Origin: CBDEFX01 sp965237635
GTDB lineage: Bacteria > Chloroflexota > Dehalococcoidia > Lucifugimonadales > CAUZJF01
Assembly (NCBI GenBank): GCA_965237635.1
Contig: CBDEFX010000001.1
Location: 1,054,001-1,118,000 of the forward strand
Direction: 5' to 3'
Length of the DNA: 64,000 nucleotides
A model generated the notes under the pieces. It did no database searches and was not told the DNA's origin. It saw only the letters and a program-made list of their open reading frames with translations. A program made the position numbers and the translations under genes. Positions 43,162 through 51,507 of the stretch are shown piece by piece (the first letter of the stretch is position 1; every line of letters starts with the position of its first letter).

Positions 43162-43220
43162 GTGGGCCTAAGTGGATAGTAGGTGGAACAATCTTCGAGA
43201 TGTGGCTGGGGGGACTGTGA
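43162..43220 (+). repeat. Dispersed ~50-bp repeat, copy C
   Basis: GTGGGCCTAAGTGGATAGTA, GGTGGAACAATCTTCGAGAT, GTGGCTGGGGGGACTGTGAG. Copies B and C at the right edge and copy A at the left edge bracket the methyltransferase/GHKL pair in direct orientation. Confidence 0.8.
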
Positions 43221-43332
43221 GGCTCCCCAAGGCCCGGCCCGCCACCCCACGATTATCACAGTACCGGCTGGGCGGCGGCAATGCCGCCCATGCTCGCCCA
43301 GCCAACCTTTGACCGACCCGTCCCGATGGCCA

Positions 43333-44253
43333 CTACCCGCGGAAGTTCCGCCGCAGCTCGGACACGTACCGTCTCCCTAGTCCGTCCCTGTTCTCTGCCA
43401 GCCAGTCGGTCAGCCTGGTGGTGCCCGTCGGCGGTTCGCCCGATGTCAGCAGGCCATCCATGAGACCGACAACCTCGTCGCGGGTGAGCGCCATGTCACG
43501 CATCAGCAGGCCGACCAGCCCGGTCAAGGAGAGACCCACGCGCGCAGGCGTGTGAAGGAACCATCTTCGGACGCCCATTGAGGAGGCAAGCAGGCGAAGC
43601 AGGGCCTCGAAGGAGAACGTGTCCGGCCCGGCAGCGTCGGCCACGGAGTTCTCGCTCTGAGAGCCGGCTTCCACAGCCTGGGCCGCAAGGTCTTCGACGT
43701 AGACGGGCTGGACCGGGTAGTCGCCGCTCCCGTAGACGGGGAAAACGGGGAAGCGCCGCAGCACCCAAGCCATGTTGTTGAGCAGCAGGTCGCCGACCCC
43801 GAAGACCAGCGTCGGCCTGATGATGGCATAGGGCACTCCGAGGCCCACCAGCATGGCCTCAACCTGGGCCTTGCCCCTGAAGTAGGGCAGCCCGGACCCG
43901 GAGGAGACGTTCGTCACCGAGAAATGGACTATCCTGCCAACGCCCGCCCTCTTGGCAGCCTCTAACAGCGTCCTCGTGTTCTCCACCGCGAGGTCGAAGG
44001 TTGTTCTTCCGTGCGCGTACCGTATCCAGTAGGTGTTGTAGAAGACGCCCGCTCCCTGCATCGAGCGGCGCAGCCCATCGGCGTCGGAGAAGTCCAGGGG
44101 GGCCACCTCCACCCGGCCGCCGAAGGGGTTCTCCGCATCCGGGCTGCGGGTGAGGGTCCTTACATGGACGCCCTGGTCGAGTAGACGCCGGGCGACATAC
44201 CTGCCCGTATAGCTGAAGGCGCCGGTGACGACGGCAAGGTCGGGGTGCGGCAT
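43333..44253 (-). CDS. NAD(P)-binding epimerase-like protein (atypical SDR, NmrA/NDUFA9 type)
   Basis: A 306-residue Rossmann protein. The N-terminal nucleotide motif reads VVTGAFSYTGRYVARRLL (about residues 8-25), then LTRSPD. GVGRIVHFSVTNVSS occupies the catalytic-strand region, followed by YFRGKAQVEAMLVGLG; Tyr and Lys are spaced as YxxxK (Y128, K132). PYAIIRPTLVFG follows. It is an atypical short-chain dehydrogenase, possibly acting on a quinone or sugar; the substrate cannot be told. It looks like ordinary chromosomal-type cargo and stands alone on the minus strand. Confidence 0.85.
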   Translation of the reverse strand: MPHPDLAVVTGAFSYTGRYVARRLLDQGVHVRTLTRSPDAENPFGGRVEVAPLDFSDADGLRRSMQGAGVFYNTYWIRYAHGRTTFDLAVENTRTLLEAAKRAGVGRIVHFSVTNVSSGSGLPYFRGKAQVEAMLVGLGVPYAIIRPTLVFGVGDLLLNNMAWVLRRFPVFPVYGSGDYPVQPVYVEDLAAQAVEAGSQSENSVADAAGPDTFSFEALLRLLASSMGVRRWFLHTPARVGLSLTGLVGLLMRDMALTRDEVVGLMDGLLTSGEPPTGTTRLTDWLAENRDGLGRRYVSELRRNFRG

Positions 44254-44453
44254 CCTATTTCACTCCTCATCTCCCCATTGGAGGTGGGCCAACAGCGCTT
44301 CAAGCAGTTGCCGGCGCTCCAATTGTCTCTGACTCTTGGCTCTCGCCATGATGTACCCGGGACTCCCCTTGTCCTCATCGAGCTTGTGGGGGCGGTTCCT
44401 CACCATGGCGCGCACCGGCCCCGCGAGATTCCCTCGTAAGCCAGCCTGCGTGG

Positions 44454-45107
44454 TCAGTCATCCAACAGCCCGTTCCGCACTGCCCAGACCACGATCTCCT
44501 GCTTCGAGGCAACGCCCAGCTTTACCTGAATGGTGTAGATGGCGTTTCGGATGGTAACCACCTTGACTTCCCTTGCCTCTGCAATCGCGACGTATGACAT
44601 GCCCCGGCAGAACGACACAAGTATCTCCTTCTCCCTCTGGCTCAGGTCGACCTCCTCCTTCGATTTCGCCCTGCGCCGAATCCTGTCGAAGACCCGCCTC
44701 ACCACCTCGGTCGGCAGCCGCCCCTCGCCCGCAGCCGCGCCCTTCATCATGCCCAGGAGCTGGTCCATCCCGGCCACCTTCTGAAGATAGCCGGCCGCAC
44801 CGGCGGCCACCGCCTCTATCACGGCGTTCGCCTCCGTCGAGGCGGTCAGCATGATCACCTTTGTGTCGGGCAGAGACTCCATGATCTCCCGGCACGCCTC
44901 CACGCCGTCTTTCTTTGGCATCATGACGTCCATGACGATCAGGTCGGGCGACAGCTCGGAGGCCGCCTTCACCGCCTCCACTCCGTCCCTGGCCTGGCCC
45001 ACCACCTCGAACTCCTCAGACCGCTCCAGAATCACCTGAAGACCTTCCCGCGTGACCGCATGGTCGTCTGCGAGCAGCACCCTTATGCGACGAGACTCCG
45101 TTGACAA
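44454..45107 (-). CDS. NarL/LuxR-family response regulator
   Basis: A 217-residue protein. The receiver has acidic DD in VLLADDHAVTREGLQ (about 14-15), phosphorylation site D60 in DLIVMDVMMPKKDG, and the signature Thr/Lys region (VIMLTASTEAN, YLQKVAG). The LuxR HTH at about 155-210 reads LSQREKEILVSFCRGMSYVA then RNAIYTIQVKLGVASKQEIV. It lies 1 nt after the stop of the histidine kinase and forms a two-component system with it. The likely target is nearby, for example the surface-protein gene transcribed from the shared intergenic region. Confidence 0.92.
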   Translation of the reverse strand: MSTESRRIRVLLADDHAVTREGLQVILERSEEFEVVGQARDGVEAVKAASELSPDLIVMDVMMPKKDGVEACREIMESLPDTKVIMLTASTEANAVIEAVAAGAAGYLQKVAGMDQLLGMMKGAAAGEGRLPTEVVRRVFDRIRRRAKSKEEVDLSQREKEILVSFCRGMSYVAIAEAREVKVVTIRNAIYTIQVKLGVASKQEIVVWAVRNGLLDD

Positions 45108-45108
45108 C

Positions 45109-46368
45109 CTATCCCTCCTGTTCTCCGCGAGCCAACGGCATCACGCAGGTCACGCTCGCGCCCCCGACCAAACCCCTGGGTTCGACGATAAGCCGTCCGC
45201 CCAGACGCCCGGCGTACGCCCGCATGTTTTCGAAGCCGTGGCCCCGCTCCTCGTAGTCGTCGGGAAGCCCCACCCCGTCGTCCGACACCGACAGCCTGAG
45301 CTCATCCCGTCCGAAGTCGAGCTCGACCAGCACCCGGCTCGCCCCGGCATGGCGAAAGGCGTTGGCGAGGGCGTTGTGGGCTATGGTGAACAGGAGACTC
45401 CTGACCTCTACTGAAAGTGGCGGCTCCACCCCGTTCTGAGCCAGCTCCGCCGACACCGACGTTATGGTTCTGAACGTCGCGACGTGCGAGTCCAGGGTCC
45501 AGCCCAACTCACTGCCTTCGAATATGCGGCCCATGTCTATCGGGTGTCTCAACTGCCAGACGGCGGTCTTGGAAAGCCGTGAGGTCGCATCGAGCCTGGC
45601 GGCGAGCTCCTCGTTCGAGTCTCCGGCAACCTGTTTGGCCGCGTCTATCCCCAGGCCGATCATGAAGGCGGTCTGGGCGGCCGTATCGTGAATGGCCTGG
45701 GAGAGCTCGATCCGTTCCCGTTGGAGCTCCCGCTCCCGCTCTAGCGCGGCCCTCCATCTGCTCCGCTCGAAGCTGGAGATCAGGTTGACCGTTGCCGCCA
45801 CCGCATACATGACGAAGATCCGGGCCAGCAGGGGCTTCTCTTCCCTTGCCCCCATGTCAATTCCTTCCCCAACGGTGAGGCTTATCGCCAGATACATGGC
45901 CGACACCACGGTGACACAGACCATGGTCAGCCTGAAAGACGTGAAGACCAACGCGTACCCGGCCAGCAGGGGGTAGTACAGCAGATGCAAGAAATAGTGG
46001 CTGAAACCTCCCCCTATCGCCGTGGCGACCGAGACCATTGTTACGTCCATAGCCGCGAGCCCCAGAATCCAGCGCCATGTGATGGTCTTGTTCGTCGCCA
46101 GCCGGTAGTGCGTGTATCCATTGAACGCCACCAGCAGCAGGAACAGCGGCGCATACACGACATAGCGCTCCGGCCAACCCGCAGGGCGGTACGCCAGCTG
46201 CACAAAACTGAAGGCAACGACGAACCAGTGTGCCCAGACCAGTATGGTCGCGACGTATCTCAGCCCGTCCGGGTCGAGGCGCATGAGCGTCGAGCCGCCC
46301 ATCCGAAGGACGCTGGCGGCTGCCCTGATTGGGTGAAGGCCACGGCTCTGGCGAGGCGCCTGAGACAT
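45109..46368 (-). CDS. NarL-type membrane sensor histidine kinase
   Basis: A 419-residue protein. About six membrane helices occupy residues 35-205 (YVVYAPLFLLLVAFNGYTHY; YYPLLAGYALVFTSFRLTMV). The HisKA_3 dimerisation helix has the phospho-His in IELSQAIHDTAAQTAFMIGL (about residue 246). The HATPase has the N box HNALANAFRHAGASRVLVEL, G1 DDGVGLPDDYEERGHGFENM and G2 GLVGGASVTC. It senses an unknown signal within or near the membrane. It is paired with the response regulator downstream. Confidence 0.92.
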   Translation of the reverse strand: MSQAPRQSRGLHPIRAAASVLRMGGSTLMRLDPDGLRYVATILVWAHWFVVAFSFVQLAYRPAGWPERYVVYAPLFLLLVAFNGYTHYRLATNKTITWRWILGLAAMDVTMVSVATAIGGGFSHYFLHLLYYPLLAGYALVFTSFRLTMVCVTVVSAMYLAISLTVGEGIDMGAREEKPLLARIFVMYAVAATVNLISSFERSRWRAALERERELQRERIELSQAIHDTAAQTAFMIGLGIDAAKQVAGDSNEELAARLDATSRLSKTAVWQLRHPIDMGRIFEGSELGWTLDSHVATFRTITSVSAELAQNGVEPPLSVEVRSLLFTIAHNALANAFRHAGASRVLVELDFGRDELRLSVSDDGVGLPDDYEERGHGFENMRAYAGRLGGRLIVEPRGLVGGASVTCVMPLARGEQEG

Positions 46369-46841
46369 CTCATCTCCGGCATGCGCGTGAGACCACGGGA
46401 GTGTTTGGCGGTCACGGCGGTGTGGTTATGGCTACTAATCTAGCCACTTTCGCTTATGCCGACAAGAGCGAAAAGTTGCAGAAACACCCTATCAAAAGTG
46501 CTTCGCCAAGAGTGTGATTAGGCACTTACCAAAACGATGACGAGTCTTTAGTGTTTACATGGGTAAATGTGTAAGAAGAATCACCGGATAAGCGGAATCA
46601 CAGGCTGACGCTCTACCTGCGGACAGCGCAGGAGGCCGTAGGTTTCGCTCATCCCGAACGTGCGAGGGAGGCACTCACATGGCGCTCGACAGACCCGTCC
46701 ATGCACCTGAGACGGCGGACGGAGGGACGGCCACTGCCGTCGCTCTACACGTCGCGCAGGGGTCCGCCGTCCACGGCGGCGTAGCACAGATGTTCACCCC
46801 CCCCCCCCCGATTTTTGGCCCCGGCTCGCCGGGGGTAGGTC
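46369..46841. promoter_or_regulatory. Divergent control region between sensor kinase and surface-protein gene
   Basis: The left half (46,430-46,580) is AT-richer and should hold both promoters. A possible small leader frame starts at 46,679 after GAGGGAGGCACTCAC and runs across the poly-C tract into the surface gene in another frame. No family is recognisable in it. A GGCCCCGGCTCGCCGGGGGT hairpin covers the surface-gene ribosome-binding region. Confidence 0.45.
46797..46809 (+). repeat. Poly-C tract (13 C)
   Basis: A run of 13 C, followed by GATTTTTGG, ends 32 bp before the surface-protein start. Such tracts change length easily and can tune transcription or translation. The count itself may be imprecise in sequencing. 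Confidence 0.7.
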
Positions 46842-49800
46842 ATGACCACCTCACGGCGTCTTGCGCCGCTCCCACTGCTGCTCATCGGACTGGCGGTCCT
46901 CGCCGCCCTGGTGCTCGTCCCCTGGGTCGTTCACGCCCAGACTCCGGTGAACCAGGACGCCACCGGACGGCCGGTAATCCTGGCTTCCGCGGAAGGCGCC
47001 GGCATCCTGTTCGCCGACACTGAGGACATCGCCGACGGGAACGGGCTCCCTATTTCAGGCACTAGCTTCACCACCTTCACCTGGACCTACCAGTGGATCC
47101 GAGTCGACGGCAACTCCGAGACTAACGTGGGCGCCGGCTCGGCCAGTTACCAGCCTGTCGAAGCCGATGTCGGCAACCTGATCAAGGTGAGAGTCTCGTT
47201 CAGGGACGGGAACAACTACTCAGAGGCCGTGACCAGCCTGCCGTTCGGCCCAATCGCCGAACTGACCCGCACGTCAGCAACACCATCAACGCTGGTCAGC
47301 AACACGGGCCAGTCGGCGTCGGCCAATGCCGACATCACCCAGCGCTACGCCGTGGGCTTCAGGCTGGGGGATCACGGCCAAGGCTACGAAATCTCCAGCG
47401 TCTCGATCGAGCTGGCCGCGGTCCCGTCCAGTCTGACCGTCTCCCTGTGGAGCGGCGGCGTTAAAGGGGGCCTTCAAGCCAATACCGCGAGCAAGCTTTT
47501 CGAATTTGCCAAGCCGTCCTCCTTCGCCGTCGGCCTGAACGAGTTCACGGCTCCCGCGGGCGCGTTCGCGTACCAGAGCGTCAACTACTTCATCGTGCTG
47601 TCAGGTTTCGGCACCACGCTGTCGATCAAGGAGACGACCTCGGACGACGAGGATACGGGCGGCGAGACGGGGGCCGTCATCTACAACAGCGCGGCCGTCC
47701 GGGCGTTGAGCGACACTGGACCATGGGGAGCTTCCGGCTCGCGCGCCAGCGTGCTGCGCCTGGCCGTCGAGGGCTCGAAGCGGGCCAGGGGCATCGTGGC
47801 TTCGAACTACGCGCAACCCAAAATCGATGATAAGGGCACTGATGACACTTCTGACGACACCGGTCCTCACCAAGAGATCATCTCGCTCGGCGACAAGATT
47901 AGTTTCGGAATTGAACTCGGAGCAGCGGACCGCTACCTCATCCGCGGTGTTTCCTTTAACTCGGACGACTCAACACCCTCCGGCAGCGGATTTACCAACC
48001 CGTGGGACCTGCGCTCGGGTTCCCGGACGGGCGCCGTGCAGTTCAGCCTGACCAATACACGTAAGGCACCCGGCCTGGCGGTATGGACGGCTCCGCAAGG
48101 CGCAACCGTGACAGGAGGCACAGGAGGCCAGGCATACGTCTTCGACCAGCCTGTTGGCTCCGATTCTGGCGACGAAAATACACGGAGACGAGATGCCATC
48201 TTATCCCGCGTTGCAGGCGCCCTTTCCGATGGCGTTGACGATCCGGCGGCGGCGGGCGTGAGCTTCACCGGCGGAAAAGGGGATATAGATTTAAACGATC
48301 CGCTAATGGCCATCCTCGGCGAGCCGCTGGAGGCGATGGTGCAGAACCTGGGCCAGACCAACAACAGCTATGCGCTTGCCGACACCACCAACGCTGTGTT
48401 GTCGCAGGGATTCACGACCGGTCCCGCCTTACTCGGCTACCGGCTGCAGGGGATCGGCGTCAACATCGAAGGCTCCGGCAGCAGCTTCCCTGACGGGCCG
48501 ACCTCCGTGTCGGTGGCCGTGCACGCCGATTCGAACGGGCAGCCGGGCGCGAAGCTGGTCGACCTCGTCAGTCCCACCGAATACGCGGCGGGCCACAGCT
48601 TCTTCGAGGCGCCGCCGGGAACGCACCTGCGGAAGGGCACCTCCTACGTGCTGGTCTGGCGCCACCTCGGCGGCACCGTGCACAGGCTGCGGAAGACCTT
48701 GAGCGATAGCGAGGATTTGCCCGCGCTGACCAACTTCAGCATCGCGAACGCGTTCTACCGGGGCGCCGACCTGGGCAGCCTGTCCGCGAACTCAGGCAGC
48801 AATGCATTGGAAATCGCGGTGTACGGCGAGATCAACAGGAAGACCGTGGTGTACATCACCCCGCCACCCCCGCCCCCTCCGCCCCCTCCGCCCCCCCCCT
48901 TCGTACCGGGCGTGACCGGCGGCGGCGGCGCCATCCTCAGGTGCTTCGCCTCGCCGCCCGACACGTGCCCCTCGTACGACGTCGTCGTCCCGGCGGAGAT
49001 CACCGTCTGGTCGGCCACCCTCACCGTCGGTGAACGACTTTCCGGCACAACCGTCGTAGGAGCAGGTTTCAACCGCGGAAACAGCGTAACCGAGATAGGC
49101 GCCATCTCCGACGACAGCTTCGACCTAACCGGAGCTCCGCACGTTGTCACACAGATACAAATCGCGTTCCCAACCCTCTCCAATGGTCTACAGCTCATAC
49201 TCGACACCCCGATCGGTGAGGAAGCCGACCGGTTGACCCTCCACCTCGACTCCGTCTCCCTCCCCCTACGCAACGCTAGGGTATCCGAGGGACTCAGATT
49301 CTTCTGGACCAACCACGGCCTCACCTGGTCCGACGGAGAATCCGTCGCGGTGAGGCTCACCGGGCCCCCAACGCCGAACGCTTACGGCTACAGGACCATC
49401 TGGACGGCGCTGATGACGGCGGAGCCGAATCCAAGTGACGCGACTCGGTACATCGGATACTACATAGACTCGTACGGCGAGATAACCAATAACATCATCG
49501 TGGACGGACGGGACGAGACCATAACAATCGGGACTGTAGACCAGCCCCGGTTCCCCTGGACCGGGTTTGAGATCACGAATACGGTGGAGGACACCATCGC
49601 CTCCGATATCAGTTTTGATTTTGATTCGGAGTCCTATCCAAGCAATGAAGAGGTTGCCGGATGGACGCTCGTGGTTGACGGGAAGAAGTTGCCCTTCGCG
49701 AAAGCGACTAATGTCCATGCCTCTCTTCCCCATAGATGGATCTTTGACTACGCTCCGGGCTGGACCGCGGGACAACAGGTGGTGGTTTCCATCCGCACCA

Positions 49801-51482
49801 ACGAGGTACAGAACCGGTACGGCCAGGTAGCCCTCAAGGCAGGAAGAAGCACAAGCACAGATGGTGACAACAACATCGTCTACGGAAAAACCCATTCTAC
49901 GTACGCAAGAGGAAGCAGCAAGTTCGGCCAAGCAGACTCATGGGAGCTGAAGCGTCTACGGGTAACCACCGACAAAACCGGCGACACGGACCCGGTCTGG
50001 ATAACCGCCACATTCAGGGCGCCAAACGAATCTGTCGCCTGGACGGGGTACTGGGTAGGCCAGTTCGACGACTTCCACACGCTGTTCCTCAGGTGGATCT
50101 ACCACGACGGCGGCATAGGAAAGGGCGAAGCCACCTACACGCTCCCGCTCAAAACGGCCGCTACAGAAGGCGGCATCCGGCGGTCCAGGTCAGGCCGCGA
50201 GGTCACCTTCACATGGGTGCGCACGTACAAGGAATTTCAACGAAGACACCTGGACCTGGCAAACCACTCCGACATCTACGCCGACATGCTGGCCCCGCCA
50301 AAGCCCGCCACGGCGAGGGCCGGCGGTCAAGGATTTAGTCTCAGCGGGTACTACGACCCGGCCCCCACTGTGACGTCCGTGGGTTTCACCTCCAATCCGG
50401 GCAGTGACCGGGTCTACGGCCCCGGCGACACCATTCAGGTGACCGTCACTTTCGATCAGGACGTGACGGTCGGGTACGTCAACTCAAAGCGGGACGCTGC
50501 CAAGTTGGACCTGGAGATAGGCGGCCAGACCAGGACGGCCCACTACGCCAGGACCGACGGCAACAAGGTCATATTCGAATACGCAGTGCGGCCGGGCGAC
50601 GAAACGCCCTCCTTCCTGTTTCTCCGGCCCAACAGCCTCAGGCTGTATCGGGATACTCCCAGCGAAGACGGCTCGATCCAGAACTCCTCGGGTGGGGACG
50701 CCGTACTGGACCACTATGGACTGGCCGATAACGGCCACCTGGTGGACACGGTTGGCCCCGAGTTCGCCAACGCCCAAGTCTCCAATGACGGCGCCCAGGT
50801 GACAGTGACTTTCAACGAGGGCATCCGGTCTCCGGCCATCCTGAGAGCCTTCGGCGTCCAGACGAGCCTGCTCCAGAGCCTGGCGCTGGACGTTAGGGTG
50901 GACGGGGAGATTGCCGTTCGCAGCAACGCCGCGGTGTCCGGAGACACGGTCACATTGACGGTGTCGGAACCGATCACCCAGGGCCAGACGGTGACCGTGT
51001 CCTACGACAACCTCTTTATCGAGACGGGTGAATCCATCTTCGAGGACCTCCGTGGCAATAGTCTGCTCCCGTTCGCCGAGCAGCCGGCGACCAACGGGTC
51101 AACCGTTGCCGACGCGGACCGACACGGAGGGGGGCTGGCGCTGAGCCGGAACGACCTCCTGATCAAGGAGGGCCAGAGCGGCGCCTACACCGTGGCGCTG
51201 ACGTCCCAGCCAGCGGCGGACGTCAGCGTGGCCATCGGCCAACGTCCGCCGGGCCGGGCGACGGTCAGTCCCACCAGCCTCACCTTCACCGCAGACAACT
51301 GGAACACGCCCCAGACCGTGACGATCAGCTCCACAGAGGACTCCGACTACGTCGACCGCTGGGTGCTGCTCCAGCACGTGGCCACCGGCGACAACTACGG
51401 CGCCTCTGCCGCGGCGTGGTTGATCCTGCGCGACAACTACAACCTTCCTAACCGCCACGGCGAATACTCCGGCCGCCGGTAG
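46842..51482 (+). CDS. Giant secreted surface protein, part 1 (frame broken at its end)
   Basis: 1,546 residues. The signal peptide (LPLLLIGLAVLAALVLVPWV, then VHAQ) is followed by an Ig-like domain with YQWIRVDGNSETNVGAGSA and IKVRVSFRDGN, a choice-of-anchor-like domain (about 150-320), a poly-Pro run of 13 at about 675, then SwmB-like domains (FANAQVSNDGAQVTVTFNEG) and a domain ending TADNWNTPQTVTISSTEDSD. The stop at 51,480 is not the real end: around 51,440-51,465 the coding pattern passes to the frame reading NTPAAGSPTIGGTPEVGQTL. One indel joins this part to the next. The intact protein would be over 3,000 residues and would act outside the cell, probably in adhesion. Confidence 0.8.
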   Translation: MTTSRRLAPLPLLLIGLAVLAALVLVPWVVHAQTPVNQDATGRPVILASAEGAGILFADTEDIADGNGLPISGTSFTTFTWTYQWIRVDGNSETNVGAGSASYQPVEADVGNLIKVRVSFRDGNNYSEAVTSLPFGPIAELTRTSATPSTLVSNTGQSASANADITQRYAVGFRLGDHGQGYEISSVSIELAAVPSSLTVSLWSGGVKGGLQANTASKLFEFAKPSSFAVGLNEFTAPAGAFAYQSVNYFIVLSGFGTTLSIKETTSDDEDTGGETGAVIYNSAAVRALSDTGPWGASGSRASVLRLAVEGSKRARGIVASNYAQPKIDDKGTDDTSDDTGPHQEIISLGDKISFGIELGAADRYLIRGVSFNSDDSTPSGSGFTNPWDLRSGSRTGAVQFSLTNTRKAPGLAVWTAPQGATVTGGTGGQAYVFDQPVGSDSGDENTRRRDAILSRVAGALSDGVDDPAAAGVSFTGGKGDIDLNDPLMAILGEPLEAMVQNLGQTNNSYALADTTNAVLSQGFTTGPALLGYRLQGIGVNIEGSGSSFPDGPTSVSVAVHADSNGQPGAKLVDLVSPTEYAAGHSFFEAPPGTHLRKGTSYVLVWRHLGGTVHRLRKTLSDSEDLPALTNFSIANAFYRGADLGSLSANSGSNALEIAVYGEINRKTVVYITPPPPPPPPPPPPPFVPGVTGGGGAILRCFASPPDTCPSYDVVVPAEITVWSATLTVGERLSGTTVVGAGFNRGNSVTEIGAISDDSFDLTGAPHVVTQIQIAFPTLSNGLQLILDTPIGEEADRLTLHLDSVSLPLRNARVSEGLRFFWTNHGLTWSDGESVAVRLTGPPTPNAYGYRTIWTALMTAEPNPSDATRYIGYYIDSYGEITNNIIVDGRDETITIGTVDQPRFPWTGFEITNTVEDTIASDISFDFDSESYPSNEEVAGWTLVVDGKKLPFAKATNVHASLPHRWIFDYAPGWTAGQQVVVSIRTNEVQNRYGQVALKAGRSTSTDGDNNIVYGKTHSTYARGSSKFGQADSWELKRLRVTTDKTGDTDPVWITATFRAPNESVAWTGYWVGQFDDFHTLFLRWIYHDGGIGKGEATYTLPLKTAATEGGIRRSRSGREVTFTWVRTYKEFQRRHLDLANHSDIYADMLAPPKPATARAGGQGFSLSGYYDPAPTVTSVGFTSNPGSDRVYGPGDTIQVTVTFDQDVTVGYVNSKRDAAKLDLEIGGQTRTAHYARTDGNKVIFEYAVRPGDETPSFLFLRPNSLRLYRDTPSEDGSIQNSSGGDAVLDHYGLADNGHLVDTVGPEFANAQVSNDGAQVTVTFNEGIRSPAILRAFGVQTSLLQSLALDVRVDGEIAVRSNAAVSGDTVTLTVSEPITQGQTVTVSYDNLFIETGESIFEDLRGNSLLPFAEQPATNGSTVADADRHGGGLALSRNDLLIKEGQSGAYTVALTSQPAADVSVAIGQRPPGRATVSPTSLTFTADNWNTPQTVTISSTEDSDYVDRWVLLQHVATGDNYGASAAAWLILRDNYNLPNRHGEYSGRR

Positions 51483-51507
51483 CCCCACCATCGGCGGCAC
51501 CCCCGAG

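Larger units (their letters stand above)
42720..43332. other. Noncoding region right of the methyltransferase, with two repeats
   Basis: No convincing gene. It carries the promoter side of the methyltransferase gene and two copies of the dispersed repeat (43,060 and 43,162). Just left of the epimerase stop, 43,220-43,330 is GC-rich with no clear terminator. Confidence 0.45.

Noticed and set aside
46679..47023. A leader frame that might be fused to the surface protein by slippage in the poly-C tract
   Set aside because: In the surface-protein frame a TAG stop lies at 46,836-46,838, so no change in C number can join the two.
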